Assembly (NCBI RefSeq): GCF_018861865.1
Contig: NZ_JAHLDV010000032.1
Location: 1 to 43,580 of the forward strand
Source: Clostridium frigoris
GTDB lineage: Bacteria > Bacillota > Clostridia > Clostridiales > Clostridiaceae
Direction: 5' to 3'
DNA length: 43,580 nt
The notes beneath the pieces were generated by a model that was not told the origin of the DNA, searched no databases, and saw nothing but the letters and a program-made list of their open reading frames with translations. Position 1 is the first letter of the stretch. Every line of letters begins with the position of its first letter. This document shows positions 34,973-43,580 of this stretch, piece after piece. Position numbers and translations under genes: made by a program.

Positions 34973-37282
34973 ATGAATAAATTATTGCCAAATAGAAGAA
35001 AAACTATAGGTGTTTTAATTAATTCTTTTGATGGTTTCTATCAATCACCAATTTGTAAAGGCATAAGAACTGTTGCTTCTGAAAGAAATTTTGATGTGCT
35101 TTTTTTTTCCGGTGGAGCACTTGAATCTACTATTCGTGATGAGGCAAAACAGAATGTTATTTATGATTTAGTTAACACCGATAAATTAGATGGATTAATT
35201 ATATGCTCAGGACTACTTATGAATTATATTGGTTTAGAAAAATTCATTAAATTTTTAGACCGCTATAGAGATATACCGATGGTTAGTATTGGAATAGATA
35301 TTAAAGACATTCCTAGCATAATTTTTGATAACAAGGAATGTATGCATTTTATGGTTAATCACTTGATTGAGCATCATCATTACTCTAAAATAGCTTTTAT
35401 AACAGGGTCTCCTTTTAATCCTGAAGCCGTAATGAGGTTTGAAGGATATACTGACGCATTAAAAGAACATAATATACCCTATAACGAGGAATTAATTGTT
35501 GAAGGTGATTTCCATGAATTATCAGCAGCTATTGCAATAGATGAACTTATGGTACAAAGAAATAAAAAACCAGAAGCTATTGTAGTTGCAAACGATGAAA
35601 TGGCAATTGAGGTGTTTTATCGTTTAAAGGAAATGGGATTTGAAGTAGGAAAAGACATATCATTAACGGGATTTGATAACGTTGACGAAGTAAGGTCTTT
35701 ATCTCCTTCTTTTACAACTATTGATCAACCTATCTTTGAAATGGCTTCAAAGGCTGCTAAATTAATAGACTTAATTATTGCTGGGGAGAAAGTACCTCAC
35801 TGTACTTATTTAAAGGGAAAATTAATAGTAAGAGAGTCTTGTGGTTGTTACAATATTTTAAAAAGTAAAACACCACTAATATTAAAAGAGAGTTTAAGAA
35901 AAGATACTCTATATTATATCGAATGTGAGGAGCTAAAAAACTACTTAATTAAGAACCAGCAACATATAGGGGCTTTAATAGGGAGAGAACTTGGCATAAG
36001 TAAAATTGACATATTAGATTATAAAGCAATTACTATTAACTTAATTAACTTATTTGTGTGTGATGTATTAGCAAAAAAAGTAGAAGGGCAATTTATAAAA
36101 GGATTTAAGGACCTTTTATTCAATTCTATTTTTATAAAGAATCTTGATTATTCTTGGAATGATGCCCTTTATGTTATTAGAAGTTTTGTTCTCACCGCTA
36201 TTACTAGTTATAAAGTTTTAAGGGTATCAGATGAAATATTTTATATGGCTAGTGTTTTGGTAGGTAATATTTTAAATAAAAGAGAAGCCACACAGCACTT
36301 TAATTTTAAAAGAATGTATATCGGCACAAGAGATATAATGAGAGGCTTTAATTCTGTACAAAATCTTCACGAATTAACAGATGTAATTCGTGATGCTATG
36401 CCTTGGTATGGAATGAAACAATGTTATTTATGTGTATTTGATATTCCTATAAACAGCTTTCGAGAAAGTAATTTAACATTACCTTCTAAATCTAAGTTAA
36501 TTTTAGGATACAACGAAGGTAATCTAGCAGAGGATCAGTATATAGATACACTCGATATTTTGCCAGATCAATTTATTTATGAAAAAAAAAGAAATGATTT
36601 AATTTTATTTCCCTTAGTTACAGGTGACGATTATTATGGGTATATCGCTTTTGATATGAATGCAATCAATGAATTTGTTTATGAAACTTTTAGAGAGCAG
36701 ATTAGCAGTACCCTTAAAATTCAAATGTTATTTAATGAACGAATAAAAGCAGAAGAACAGTTAAACTTAGCAGTTATTGAACTTGAAAAGCGTAACGGGG
36801 AATTAAAAAACAGTTATGTAATTGATGAGTTAACAGGTATATTTAATAGGCGAGGATTTTACATGCACGGTGGTAGCCTTTATAAATCTGCCTCTATAAC
36901 AGGTGGTAAAGTTATTATGTGTTTTGGCGATATAGATGGTTTAAAGGAAATAAATGATACTTATGGTCACCAGGAAGGGGATCAAGCTATTTTAACTGCA
37001 GCACTATTAATTAAGGAATCATGTGAAGTAGACGATGTTGTAGCACGTATTGGGGGAGACGAATTTACTATTATTGCGGCAAATAAATCTACTGAAAATG
37101 AAATCAATAAAATTGGTGAACGGATTTATTCAAATTTCACTAAATATAATTTAATTTCTAAAAAGCCATATAAATTAGCTATTAGTTTAGGTTTTTCAGT
37201 TTATTCGCAAGATATGAAGCTTACCTTCGATGAATTGATTCAAGCTGCGGACAAGCAACTTTACAAGCGTAAAAAAAGTTAA
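34973..37282 (+). CDS. Soluble diguanylate cyclase with LacI-type ligand-binding sensor
   Basis: This 769-residue protein starts with a LacI/RbsB-type periplasmic-binding fold (about 10-290, from KTIGVLINSFDG to LIVRESCGCYN) but without the DNA-binding domain. A helical linker, a GAF-like region (about 450-600) and a short coiled coil follow, then GGDEF (about 628-765). The active-site motif GGDEF is intact near residue 695. The inhibitory RxxD site reads ExxD (EVDD), so product feedback is probably absent. No membrane segments or signal peptide are visible, so it senses a cytoplasmic ligand, perhaps a sugar, and makes cyclic di-GMP. The ATG follows GGAGG. It is a single-gene unit. Confidence 0.9.
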   Translation: MNKLLPNRRKTIGVLINSFDGFYQSPICKGIRTVASERNFDVLFFSGGALESTIRDEAKQNVIYDLVNTDKLDGLIICSGLLMNYIGLEKFIKFLDRYRDIPMVSIGIDIKDIPSIIFDNKECMHFMVNHLIEHHHYSKIAFITGSPFNPEAVMRFEGYTDALKEHNIPYNEELIVEGDFHELSAAIAIDELMVQRNKKPEAIVVANDEMAIEVFYRLKEMGFEVGKDISLTGFDNVDEVRSLSPSFTTIDQPIFEMASKAAKLIDLIIAGEKVPHCTYLKGKLIVRESCGCYNILKSKTPLILKESLRKDTLYYIECEELKNYLIKNQQHIGALIGRELGISKIDILDYKAITINLINLFVCDVLAKKVEGQFIKGFKDLLFNSIFIKNLDYSWNDALYVIRSFVLTAITSYKVLRVSDEIFYMASVLVGNILNKREATQHFNFKRMYIGTRDIMRGFNSVQNLHELTDVIRDAMPWYGMKQCYLCVFDIPINSFRESNLTLPSKSKLILGYNEGNLAEDQYIDTLDILPDQFIYEKKRNDLILFPLVTGDDYYGYIAFDMNAINEFVYETFREQISSTLKIQMLFNERIKAEEQLNLAVIELEKRNGELKNSYVIDELTGIFNRRGFYMHGGSLYKSASITGGKVIMCFGDIDGLKEINDTYGHQEGDQAILTAALLIKESCEVDDVVARIGGDEFTIIAANKSTENEINKIGERIYSNFTKYNLISKKPYKLAISLGFSVYSQDMKLTFDELIQAADKQLYKRKKS

Positions 37283-37319
37283 ATATTTTATAAAAATAAT
37301 AATAAGTTTTACTATTTTC

Positions 37320-37368
37320 AGAGGCTAACATTGTGTACTTCCTTGTATATTTTTTATAGTTAGCCTCT
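37320..37368. terminator. Possible terminator between convergent genes
   Basis: AGAGGCTAAC (37320-37329) and GTTAGCCTCT (37359-37368) form a perfect 10-bp stem with a 29-base loop between the two convergent genes. It lacks a T-run, so efficiency is uncertain. Confidence 0.45.
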
Positions 37369-37397
37369 TAAATAGCATTTAAGTAAATCTTATCCAT

Positions 37398-38267
37398 TTA
37401 TTTTGATATTATCTCTATACCATCCTCTATCACAAGAATTGTATTCTCCCATTGTGCTGAAAGAGCCCCATCAGCTGTAGATACTGTCCATCCATTACCT
37501 TCATCAATGACTATTTTATTACTACCACCATTTATCATTGGTTCAATTGTAAATACCATCCCTGGTGCTAAAATCATACCTGTTCCTTTAATTCCACAAT
37601 GAGAAACAAATGGGTCTTCATGAATCTGTAGTCCAACTCCATGTCCTCCAAAATCCCTAACTACTGAATATCCATTACTCTGTGCATATTCTTGCACCGC
37701 TGCTCCTATGTCACCTAAAAAGCCCCAAGGTTTCACTGCTTCTATTCCTTTTTTTAAACATTCCTTTGTAATTTCTACTATCTTTTTTGCTTCATCACTT
37801 ACTTCGCCAATCATAAACATTCTTGATGCATCTGAATAATACCCATTAAGTATAGTCGTTACATCAATATTTATAATATCGCCATTTTTAAGTATTACAT
37901 CTTTACTTGGTATTCCATGACATACTTCATCATTTATTGATGTACAAAGACTTTTAGGAAATCCCTCATAATTAAGAGTAGCTGGAATTCCACCTTTAGA
38001 TATCGTATATTCATGAGCAAGTGTATTAATATCTTCTGTCGTCATCCCTGCTTTAATTTTCTCACTTACTAAATCTAAAATACCATTATTAATTACAGCA
38101 CTCTTTCTAATTCCTTCAATTTGTTCTTTATTTTTAATAAGCTTCTTCTTAGGAACGGTGCAACATCGTTTCTTATAAGTCTGAAGTTTTTTATCAAACT
38201 CCAAATGACAATCCTTATATTTTAGTCCACTTTTACACCAACATTTATCTTCTCTACTTAAAATCAT
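37398..38267 (-). CDS. map: Methionine aminopeptidase with N-terminal SEC-C zinc motif
   Basis: This 289-residue type I methionine aminopeptidase removes the first methionine from new proteins. Residues 8-21 are a SEC-C zinc motif (CWCKSGLKYKDCH). The catalytic domain (about 40-289) has its metal ligands in NIDVTTILNGYYSDASR, GGHGVG, TIEPM and QWENT. SEC-C-bearing versions are known in clostridia, probably for ribosome association. The ATG follows AAAGGAG. The full-length, intact gene is alone on its strand, with 150 bases of unassigned spacer to the ABC genes. Confidence 0.94.
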   Translation of the reverse strand: MILSREDKCWCKSGLKYKDCHLEFDKKLQTYKKRCCTVPKKKLIKNKEQIEGIRKSAVINNGILDLVSEKIKAGMTTEDINTLAHEYTISKGGIPATLNYEGFPKSLCTSINDEVCHGIPSKDVILKNGDIINIDVTTILNGYYSDASRMFMIGEVSDEAKKIVEITKECLKKGIEAVKPWGFLGDIGAAVQEYAQSNGYSVVRDFGGHGVGLQIHEDPFVSHCGIKGTGMILAPGMVFTIEPMINGGSNKIVIDEGNGWTVSTADGALSAQWENTILVIEDGIEIISK

Positions 38268-38426
38268 TATATAATCTCCTTTATTAATATCTTAACTAAA
38301 GGATAAGATTATCTATAAATCCTATCCAATAAATCTATCATTAATAATGATACCACGAAAAAGCAGTCATATACCGACCTATCATCAAAATAAATTCACT
38401 TATTTAGTGACTACCATTAACTTACT

Positions 38427-40274
38427 CTACTCATCACTATTATTATATTGATTAAAATACATATTATAGTATTTTCCTTTTTTACTTATAAGCTCCGCGT
38501 GATTTCCCATCTCTATAATTTGTCCATCATCTATAACCATTATTTTGTTTGCATCCCTTATAGTACTTAGCCTATGTGCTATTATAAAACTTGTTTTACC
38601 CTTCATTAGTTTGAGCATAGCTTCTTGTATTCTAAGTTCAGTTCTAGTATCAACACTACTAGTGGCTTCATCTAATATTAATATAGATGGATTGGTTAAG
38701 ATTGCCCTTGCAATAGCTAAAAGTTGTCTTTGTCCTTGGCTAAGATTACTTCCACTCTCTGAAAGTAATGTCTCATACCCCCTTGGAAGTCTCCTTATAA
38801 ATTCATGTGCATTTGCCATTTTAGCTGCATTTTGCACTTCTACATCTGTTGCCTGTAAATTTCCATATTTTATATTTTCTTTGATGGTCCCTGTAAAAAG
38901 ATAAGTATCCTGAAGCACTATACCAAAACATCTTCTAAGGCTATCTCTTGTATATTCCCTTATGTCAACACCATCAATATATATTTCTCCACTCGTTACA
39001 TCATAAAATCTTGTAAGCAAATTTACAATTGTAGTCTTACCCGCCCCTGTTGGTCCAACAAGTGCAATACTCTCGCCAGTTCGAGCTTCAAAACTAATGT
39101 CTTTAAGAATACTTATATCTTTTCTATACCCGAAATACACATTACTAAATTTAACATGTCCCTTGGGCTTATTAAGCTCTTTTGAATCTAATACATCTTG
39201 CGTTTCTTCTCCTGCATCTAGTATTTCAAATACTCTTTCAGCTCCAGCAACAGCGGATTGAAGTGTATTAAATATATTTGCTAAGTTATTAAGTGGACGT
39301 ACAAATTGCCTTGAATAGCTTAAAAAGCTGGCAATTATACCTACTGTAATTATGTTTCTTACTGCTAGAACTCCGCCTACTCCAGCTACTGCCGCAAATC
39401 CTATATTGTTTATAACATTCATAATTGGCATTAGGAATCCAGAATATATTTGAGCTTTTAATCCAACCGTGCACAATCTTTGATTTATTTCATCAAATTC
39501 TTTCACTGTTTTATCTTCATGGTTAAAAGCTTTTACTATATAAACTCCAGATATAGTTTCTTCAATCTGTCCATTTAGTTTTCCAAGCTCCATTTGTTGA
39601 GATTTAAAAAGCTTTCCTGTCTTTTTAGTAATGAAGCGAGTTAACAGAAATACTAAAGGTACTGTAATTAAACTTGTAATAGTTAATATAGGACTTAAAA
39701 TTATCATCATAATAAAAGATCCTACTATAGTTATAATCCCTGACATTAGTACAATTGCAGATTGAGAAATAGTAGAACTAACATTATCAATATCATTTGA
39801 CAATCTACTCATAATATCTCCATGGCTATTTGAATCAAAGAAAGCCATTGGTAGCTTTTGGAGTTTTAAAAATAAGTTATTTCTAATAGTTTTAACTATT
39901 CTTTGACTAGAACTTGCCATGGCAAATCCCTGAAATAAGCTTATAGCTGCATCTGCCAAATAAGATATTAGTAAAACAATTACTATTATACTGAGTAGAT
40001 TAAAGTCTACTTTTCCATTATTAGATGACATCGCATTTACGGCTTTCCCTATAAGATATGGCCCTATAAGTACAATAGCCGAATCTATTATTATAAATAC
40101 AAATATTGTTATTAATGTTTTTCTTTCAGCTGCAAAATAACTCCACAGCCTTCTTAATGTTTTTTTAAAATTCTTCGGTTTTTCTACAGGTGACCTATTT
40201 CTTCTTCCACCTCTGCCACCATTAAATGGCATAGTAACAGTTTTATTATCATCCTTATATTTATTACCCTGCAT
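38427..40274 (-). CDS. ABC exporter subunit with canonical ATPase site
   Basis: This 615-residue half-transporter has six helices (about 50-350) and a nucleotide-binding domain. Walker A is GPTGAGKTT, the signature is LSQGQRQLLAIARA and Walker B is ILILDEATSSVD with the catalytic glutamate. The N-terminus is a polar extension of about 40 residues (FNGGRGGRRNRSP). It matches the YheH/LmrD/TM288 side of heterodimeric multidrug exporters. Its ATG abuts the stop codon of the upstream partner gene, showing translational coupling. The partner is frameshifted, so whether a working pump forms is doubtful. Confidence 0.9.
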   Translation of the reverse strand: MQGNKYKDDNKTVTMPFNGGRGGRRNRSPVEKPKNFKKTLRRLWSYFAAERKTLITIFVFIIIDSAIVLIGPYLIGKAVNAMSSNNGKVDFNLLSIIVIVLLISYLADAAISLFQGFAMASSSQRIVKTIRNNLFLKLQKLPMAFFDSNSHGDIMSRLSNDIDNVSSTISQSAIVLMSGIITIVGSFIMMIILSPILTITSLITVPLVFLLTRFITKKTGKLFKSQQMELGKLNGQIEETISGVYIVKAFNHEDKTVKEFDEINQRLCTVGLKAQIYSGFLMPIMNVINNIGFAAVAGVGGVLAVRNIITVGIIASFLSYSRQFVRPLNNLANIFNTLQSAVAGAERVFEILDAGEETQDVLDSKELNKPKGHVKFSNVYFGYRKDISILKDISFEARTGESIALVGPTGAGKTTIVNLLTRFYDVTSGEIYIDGVDIREYTRDSLRRCFGIVLQDTYLFTGTIKENIKYGNLQATDVEVQNAAKMANAHEFIRRLPRGYETLLSESGSNLSQGQRQLLAIARAILTNPSILILDEATSSVDTRTELRIQEAMLKLMKGKTSFIIAHRLSTIRDANKIMVIDDGQIIEMGNHAELISKKGKYYNMYFNQYNNSDE

Positions 40275-41998
40275 CTACATCATCTCCTTTCCAATTTGAG
40301 AAAGGAAGATATCATTATATATTTCACAGCTCTTTAAAAGTTCCGCATGGCATCCAATTCCTTTTATTTCTCCATTGTCTATTACTATTATTTTATCAGC
40401 CCGCATTACAGAAGTTATTCGGTGTGCTATTATAATACAAGTTAAATCTTTAGCATATTTTTTTAAGCCTTTCCTTATCTTCACTTCTGTGTCTGTATCA
40501 ACCGCACTAGTTGCATCGTCGAGCATTAAGATTTCAGCTCCTTTTACAAGTGCTCTTGCTATAGATATCCGTTGCTTTTGTCCTCCTGAAAAATTAACGC
40601 CACCTTGTCCAATCCTTTCATTGTACCCTTCTGGAAGTTTATCAATAAAGTTACTAGCCTGGGCCACTTTTAGAGCTTCCTTAATTTCATCAAGGCTTGC
40701 CTTCTCACTTCCCCATTTCATGTTATCTAATATGCTTCCAGAAAACAGAAGAGCCTTTTGTGGCACTATTGCAATCTTATCTCTTAATGACTTTATATCT
40801 AGCTCTTTGATATTTACACCATCAACTTTTATTTCTCCACTTATTACATCATAGAACCTAGGTATTAAATTCACAAGGGTACTTTTACCTGAACCAGTCG
40901 ATCCTATTATCCCAACAGTTTCCCCCGGATGGCAACTAAATGATATATCCTTTAATATAGGCTCCTTGTCTTTATTATATGAAAAATATACGTTTTTAAA
41001 ATCAACTCTTCCTCTGTACTTAGAATTATCTACATTTTCAATTCCATTAGTCATACTATTTTTTTCTAAAAATACTTCACTAATACGTTGCGCGGATGCT
41101 CTAGCGCGGACAAACATTGTAAAAACATTAGTTACCATCATAAGTGAGAATAATATTTGTGTCATATAATTTGTAAATGCTATTATTTGTCCTACATGCA
41201 TACTTCCTTTGTTTACATATATGCCACCTATCCAAATCACTAATATAATACCAACGTTTACTATAAGTCCAATGATAGGAGTGAAAACCGATGTTATTTT
41301 CATAGCTTTAGTAGAAGATAACGCAAGCAAATCATTTTTATCCTTAAACCTTTCAGTTTCATATTCAAATCTATTAAAAGCTTTAACTACTCTTACTCCC
41401 GATAAATACTCCCTCATAACTCCATTAACGCTATCAAGTGATTTCTGCACTTTAATAAAATATGGGAGTCCAATTTTCATATTAAAATATATAAGAATAG
41501 CTGCAATTTGTACAATAGCAAATAAAATCATAGATAACTTTAAGTTTAGTCTTGTTGCCATTATAATGCTTCCTATGCCCACAATTGGGGCTTTAACAAA
41601 TACCCTCATAAGTCCATTAATAAAATTTTGAACCTGCGTTACATCATTTGTAAGCCTTGTAACGAGAGTAGCCCCTTCAAACCTATCAACGTTTCAAAAG
41701 ATAATCCTTGGATTTTTTTAAATAAATCATATCTAAGTTCTGTTCCAAGTTTTTGTGATACATTACTTGCCATAACATTACGAATACTTGCAAATATCGC
41801 TCCAACTCCAGCAATTATGAGCATAATAACTCCCATTTTAATTACATAATTCAGATCTTTATTTGCAACTCCTGTATCAACGATTTTGGACATAATCATT
41901 GGTTGCATCAAATCACAGAACGCCTCGAGTATTACAAAAAATACTGCTATGCAAAATCCTATTCCATACTTATGCGCATATACCTTTAAATACCCCAA
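40275..41998 (-). pseudogene. ABC exporter partner subunit split by a one-base frameshift
   Basis: The gene would encode about 574 residues but is split. From the TTG start at 41998 (behind GGAGGGGG) the frame runs MGYLKVYAHKYG to GLSFET, then goes off frame and stops near 41639. The rest, including the transmembrane end and the nucleotide-binding domain, is open in another frame from at least 41680 to 40275. At 41687-41691 the minus strand reads ACGTTGATAGG where ACGTTTGATAGG would restore TFDRFEGATLVTRLTND. One T is missing. Walker B is LMLDDATSAVD, with aspartate instead of the catalytic glutamate, the usual degenerate half of such heterodimers. It is either a true mutation or a sequencing error. 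Confidence 0.88.
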
Positions 41999-42029
41999 AG
42001 TAGCTTCCCCCTCCTTGCGGCATGGCTTT

Positions 42030-42075
42030 AAAAACCCGCAATATCCATTTTTTTTAATGAATTTTACGGGTTTTA
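42030..42075 (-). terminator. Terminator after the CoA-transferase gene
   Basis: AAAACCCG (42031-42038) and CGGGTTTT (42067-42074) form an 8-bp stem with a 28-base loop. Read on the minus strand it ends in GCGGGTTTTTAAAG, separating the CoA-transferase gene from the ABC genes downstream. Confidence 0.6.
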
Positions 42076-42146
42076 GAATTATATCTTAAAATTTTATTAT
42101 TATTTAAATACTACTTAATCAAGCCATTACCTTATTATACTCTTAA

Positions 42147-43448
42147 CTAAAACGCACTCTTGAATCTATTTGTAAATTCTACCTTTAGTTCTTCTATAAA
42201 ATCTGGATGTGCGATATTTATTAAAGCTCTAGCTCTATTTCTTAAAGATTTACCTTTAAGCTGCGCGATTCCATACTCTGTAACAATATAATCCACATCA
42301 GTCCTTGAAGTTGTAACTACTGCACCAACATCTAATAATGAGACTATTTTTGAAATCTTTCCTTTTGAAGCTGTTGATGGTATTGCAATTATTGATATAC
42401 CATCTTCACTCATATTTACACCACGAACAAAATCAACTTGACCTCCGACACCACTGATTTGTTTTAAACCTATACACTCTGAGCATACTTGTCCCATTAT
42501 ATCCACTTGTACACAAGAATTTATAGAAACCATTTTATAATTTTTCATAATAGTAATAGGATTATTCACATAATTTACAGGATACATTTCAACAGAAGGA
42601 TTATTATCAACGAAATCATAAAGTCTTTTAGTTCCCATAAGGAAAGACACAACACTTATTCCCGGGTGAAGCGTTTTCATCTTATTAGTTATAACACCCG
42701 CTTCTACTAGTTCAACTACTCCATCTGATATCATTTCTGAATGTATTCCCAAATCTTTTTTATCCTTTAAAAATAAAAGTACCGCCTCAGGTATTGCACC
42801 AATACCAAGTTGTAGTGTAGAACCATCTTCAATTAAAGATGCACAATTTTCCCCAATCTTTTTTTCAACTTTCCCAATACTCGGCGGTTGAAGTTCAATT
42901 ATTTTATGAGATGTTTCAATTAAATAATCTATATCTGATATATGAATAAATGAATCTCCCATAGTTCTTGGCATCTTATCGTTTACTTCTGCAATTACAA
43001 CCTTTGCATACTGAGCAGCAGGTTTTGTATAATCATTTGATACTCCAAAACTACAATACCCATGTTCATCTGGAGAACTAACCTGAACTAAAGCTACATC
43101 AACAGTCAAATACCCTTTTCTAAATAACTTAGGAACCTCATGAAAGAAACAAGGGGTAAAATCAGCTCTTCCTGATTCAATAGCTTCTCTAGTTGACGCA
43201 CTTGCAAACATTGAATTTTCATGAAAATATTCTTCCATTCCAGGTTTCGCATATTCCCCTGTTCCTAATACTACCAAGTTAACTATTTCTACATTTCTAT
43301 AATTTTCTCTATTTGCAACCATCGCATCAATTAATACAGTTGGTTCTCCAGCTGCATGACCAACAACAACTCTATCTCCAGATTTTATATATGTTACAGC
43401 CTCTTCTGGTTTAACAAGCTTACGTTTATAAATTTCCTTCCAGTTCAT
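42147..43448 (-). CDS. Acetyl-CoA hydrolase/4-hydroxybutyrate CoA-transferase family enzyme
   Basis: This 433-residue family I CoA-transferase moves CoA between acetyl-CoA and an acid such as 4-hydroxybutyrate or butyrate. The catalytic glutamate is in GIHSEMISDG near residue 233. LQLGIGAIPEAV and the C-terminal TEYGIAQLKGKSLRNRA block are family motifs. The start is the ATG at 43448 behind GGGGGG; the longer frame adds 11 residues without a ribosome site. It resembles AbfT and Cat2-type enzymes, but the acid cannot be chosen from sequence alone. A hairpin lies in its leader at 43478-43503. Confidence 0.9.
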   Translation of the reverse strand: MNWKEIYKRKLVKPEEAVTYIKSGDRVVVGHAAGEPTVLIDAMVANRENYRNVEIVNLVVLGTGEYAKPGMEEYFHENSMFASASTREAIESGRADFTPCFFHEVPKLFRKGYLTVDVALVQVSSPDEHGYCSFGVSNDYTKPAAQYAKVVIAEVNDKMPRTMGDSFIHISDIDYLIETSHKIIELQPPSIGKVEKKIGENCASLIEDGSTLQLGIGAIPEAVLLFLKDKKDLGIHSEMISDGVVELVEAGVITNKMKTLHPGISVVSFLMGTKRLYDFVDNNPSVEMYPVNYVNNPITIMKNYKMVSINSCVQVDIMGQVCSECIGLKQISGVGGQVDFVRGVNMSEDGISIIAIPSTASKGKISKIVSLLDVGAVVTTSRTDVDYIVTEYGIAQLKGKSLRNRARALINIAHPDFIEELKVEFTNRFKSAF

Positions 43449-43477
43449 AAAAATCCCCCCTCGTATTAGTAGAGATT

Positions 43478-43503
43478 TCACGGAAACTCCCTAGTTCCTG
43501 TGA
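43478..43503 (-). promoter_or_regulatory. Leader hairpin of the CoA-transferase gene
   Basis: On the minus strand TCACAGGAACT and AGTTTCCGTGA pair around an AGGG loop, with one mismatch and one bulge. It lies 30 bases before the start codon. Function is unknown, and it does not match any riboswitch I recognise. Confidence 0.35.
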
Positions 43504-43580
43504 TTACTCATTTTTAGTATCATTAATTTTTATTGATTCCCCCATTTTTTTTGCATAAAACACTTGACAAGTCTGTAGAA

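Noticed and set aside
41639-41998. Short 119-residue ABC membrane protein as an independent gene
   Set aside because: It is the front part of the frameshifted exporter gene; one added base joins it to the following frame.
43562-43572. ACTTGACAAGT palindrome with a TTGACA -35 at the window edge
   Set aside because: The sequence ends before any -10 element could be checked, so a promoter or operator cannot be supported.
1-43580. CRISPR array, tRNA, rRNA or insertion sequence
   Set aside because: No regularly spaced direct repeats with unique spacers, no cloverleaf or rRNA-like segments and no transposase motifs were found on either strand.

Overview
The window looks like chromosomal DNA of a strictly anaerobic, low-GC Clostridium-type Firmicute. 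It is strongly AT-rich, has GGAGG-type ribosome sites with frequent TTG/GTG starts, and carries selenium/molybdenum-linked purine catabolism, a YtxH protein, a SEC-C methionine aminopeptidase and a 4-hydroxybutyrate-type CoA-transferase. No rRNA, tRNA, transposase or CRISPR array was seen.

Positions 1-23,750 hold a large anaerobic purine (urate/xanthine/guanine) degradation island made of two divergent arms. The left arm (minus strand) reads ygeW, ygfK, ssnA, ygeY, arcC, hyuA, guaD and an NCS2/AzgA purine permease. A TetR regulator and dpaL/ygeX follow and have their own promoter. The right arm (plus strand) starts with a MocA-like/ModE-like fusion regulator. After it come a fused 2Fe-2S/molybdenum hydroxylase of the selenium-dependent xanthine dehydrogenase type, mocA, the three-subunit xanthine dehydrogenase xdhA-xdhC-xdhB, and an NCS2 xanthine/urate permease with its own promoter. 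Guanine deaminase feeds xanthine, and the hydroxylases interconvert purines. YgfK, the amidohydrolases and YgeY are the likely reduction and ring-opening enzymes. YgeW plus carbamate kinase could recover ATP from carbamoyl groups, and YgeX turns 2,3-diaminopropionate into pyruvate and ammonia. Two features stand out. The AzgA-type permease has an in-frame internal deletion that removes its substrate-site region. The fusion regulator has lost the catalytic motifs of its nucleotidyltransferase half.

Positions 23,750-27,500 are ordinary accessory genes: an RpiR regulator with a LacX-type aldose epimerase, a 46-residue zinc ribbon protein, and a YhdH-type quinone oxidoreductase behind a dyad resembling redox-sensor operators.

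Positions 27,500-34,800 are patchy. They hold a phage-like GH25 lysozyme and holin pair without other phage genes, a hairpin-dense spacer, an AEC transporter, and a 63-residue basic protein resembling ribosome-rescue factor ArfA. A COG4127-type reader domain without its nuclease, an amino acid permease, a YtxH protein and a second GH25 enzyme with LysM and fibronectin domains complete this part.

Positions 34,800-43,580 hold a soluble diguanylate cyclase with a LacI-type sugar-binding sensor, methionine aminopeptidase, a heterodimeric ABC exporter in which one half-gene is split by a one-base frameshift, and a CoA-transferase. All functional statements rest on reading motifs by eye; no database search was possible.
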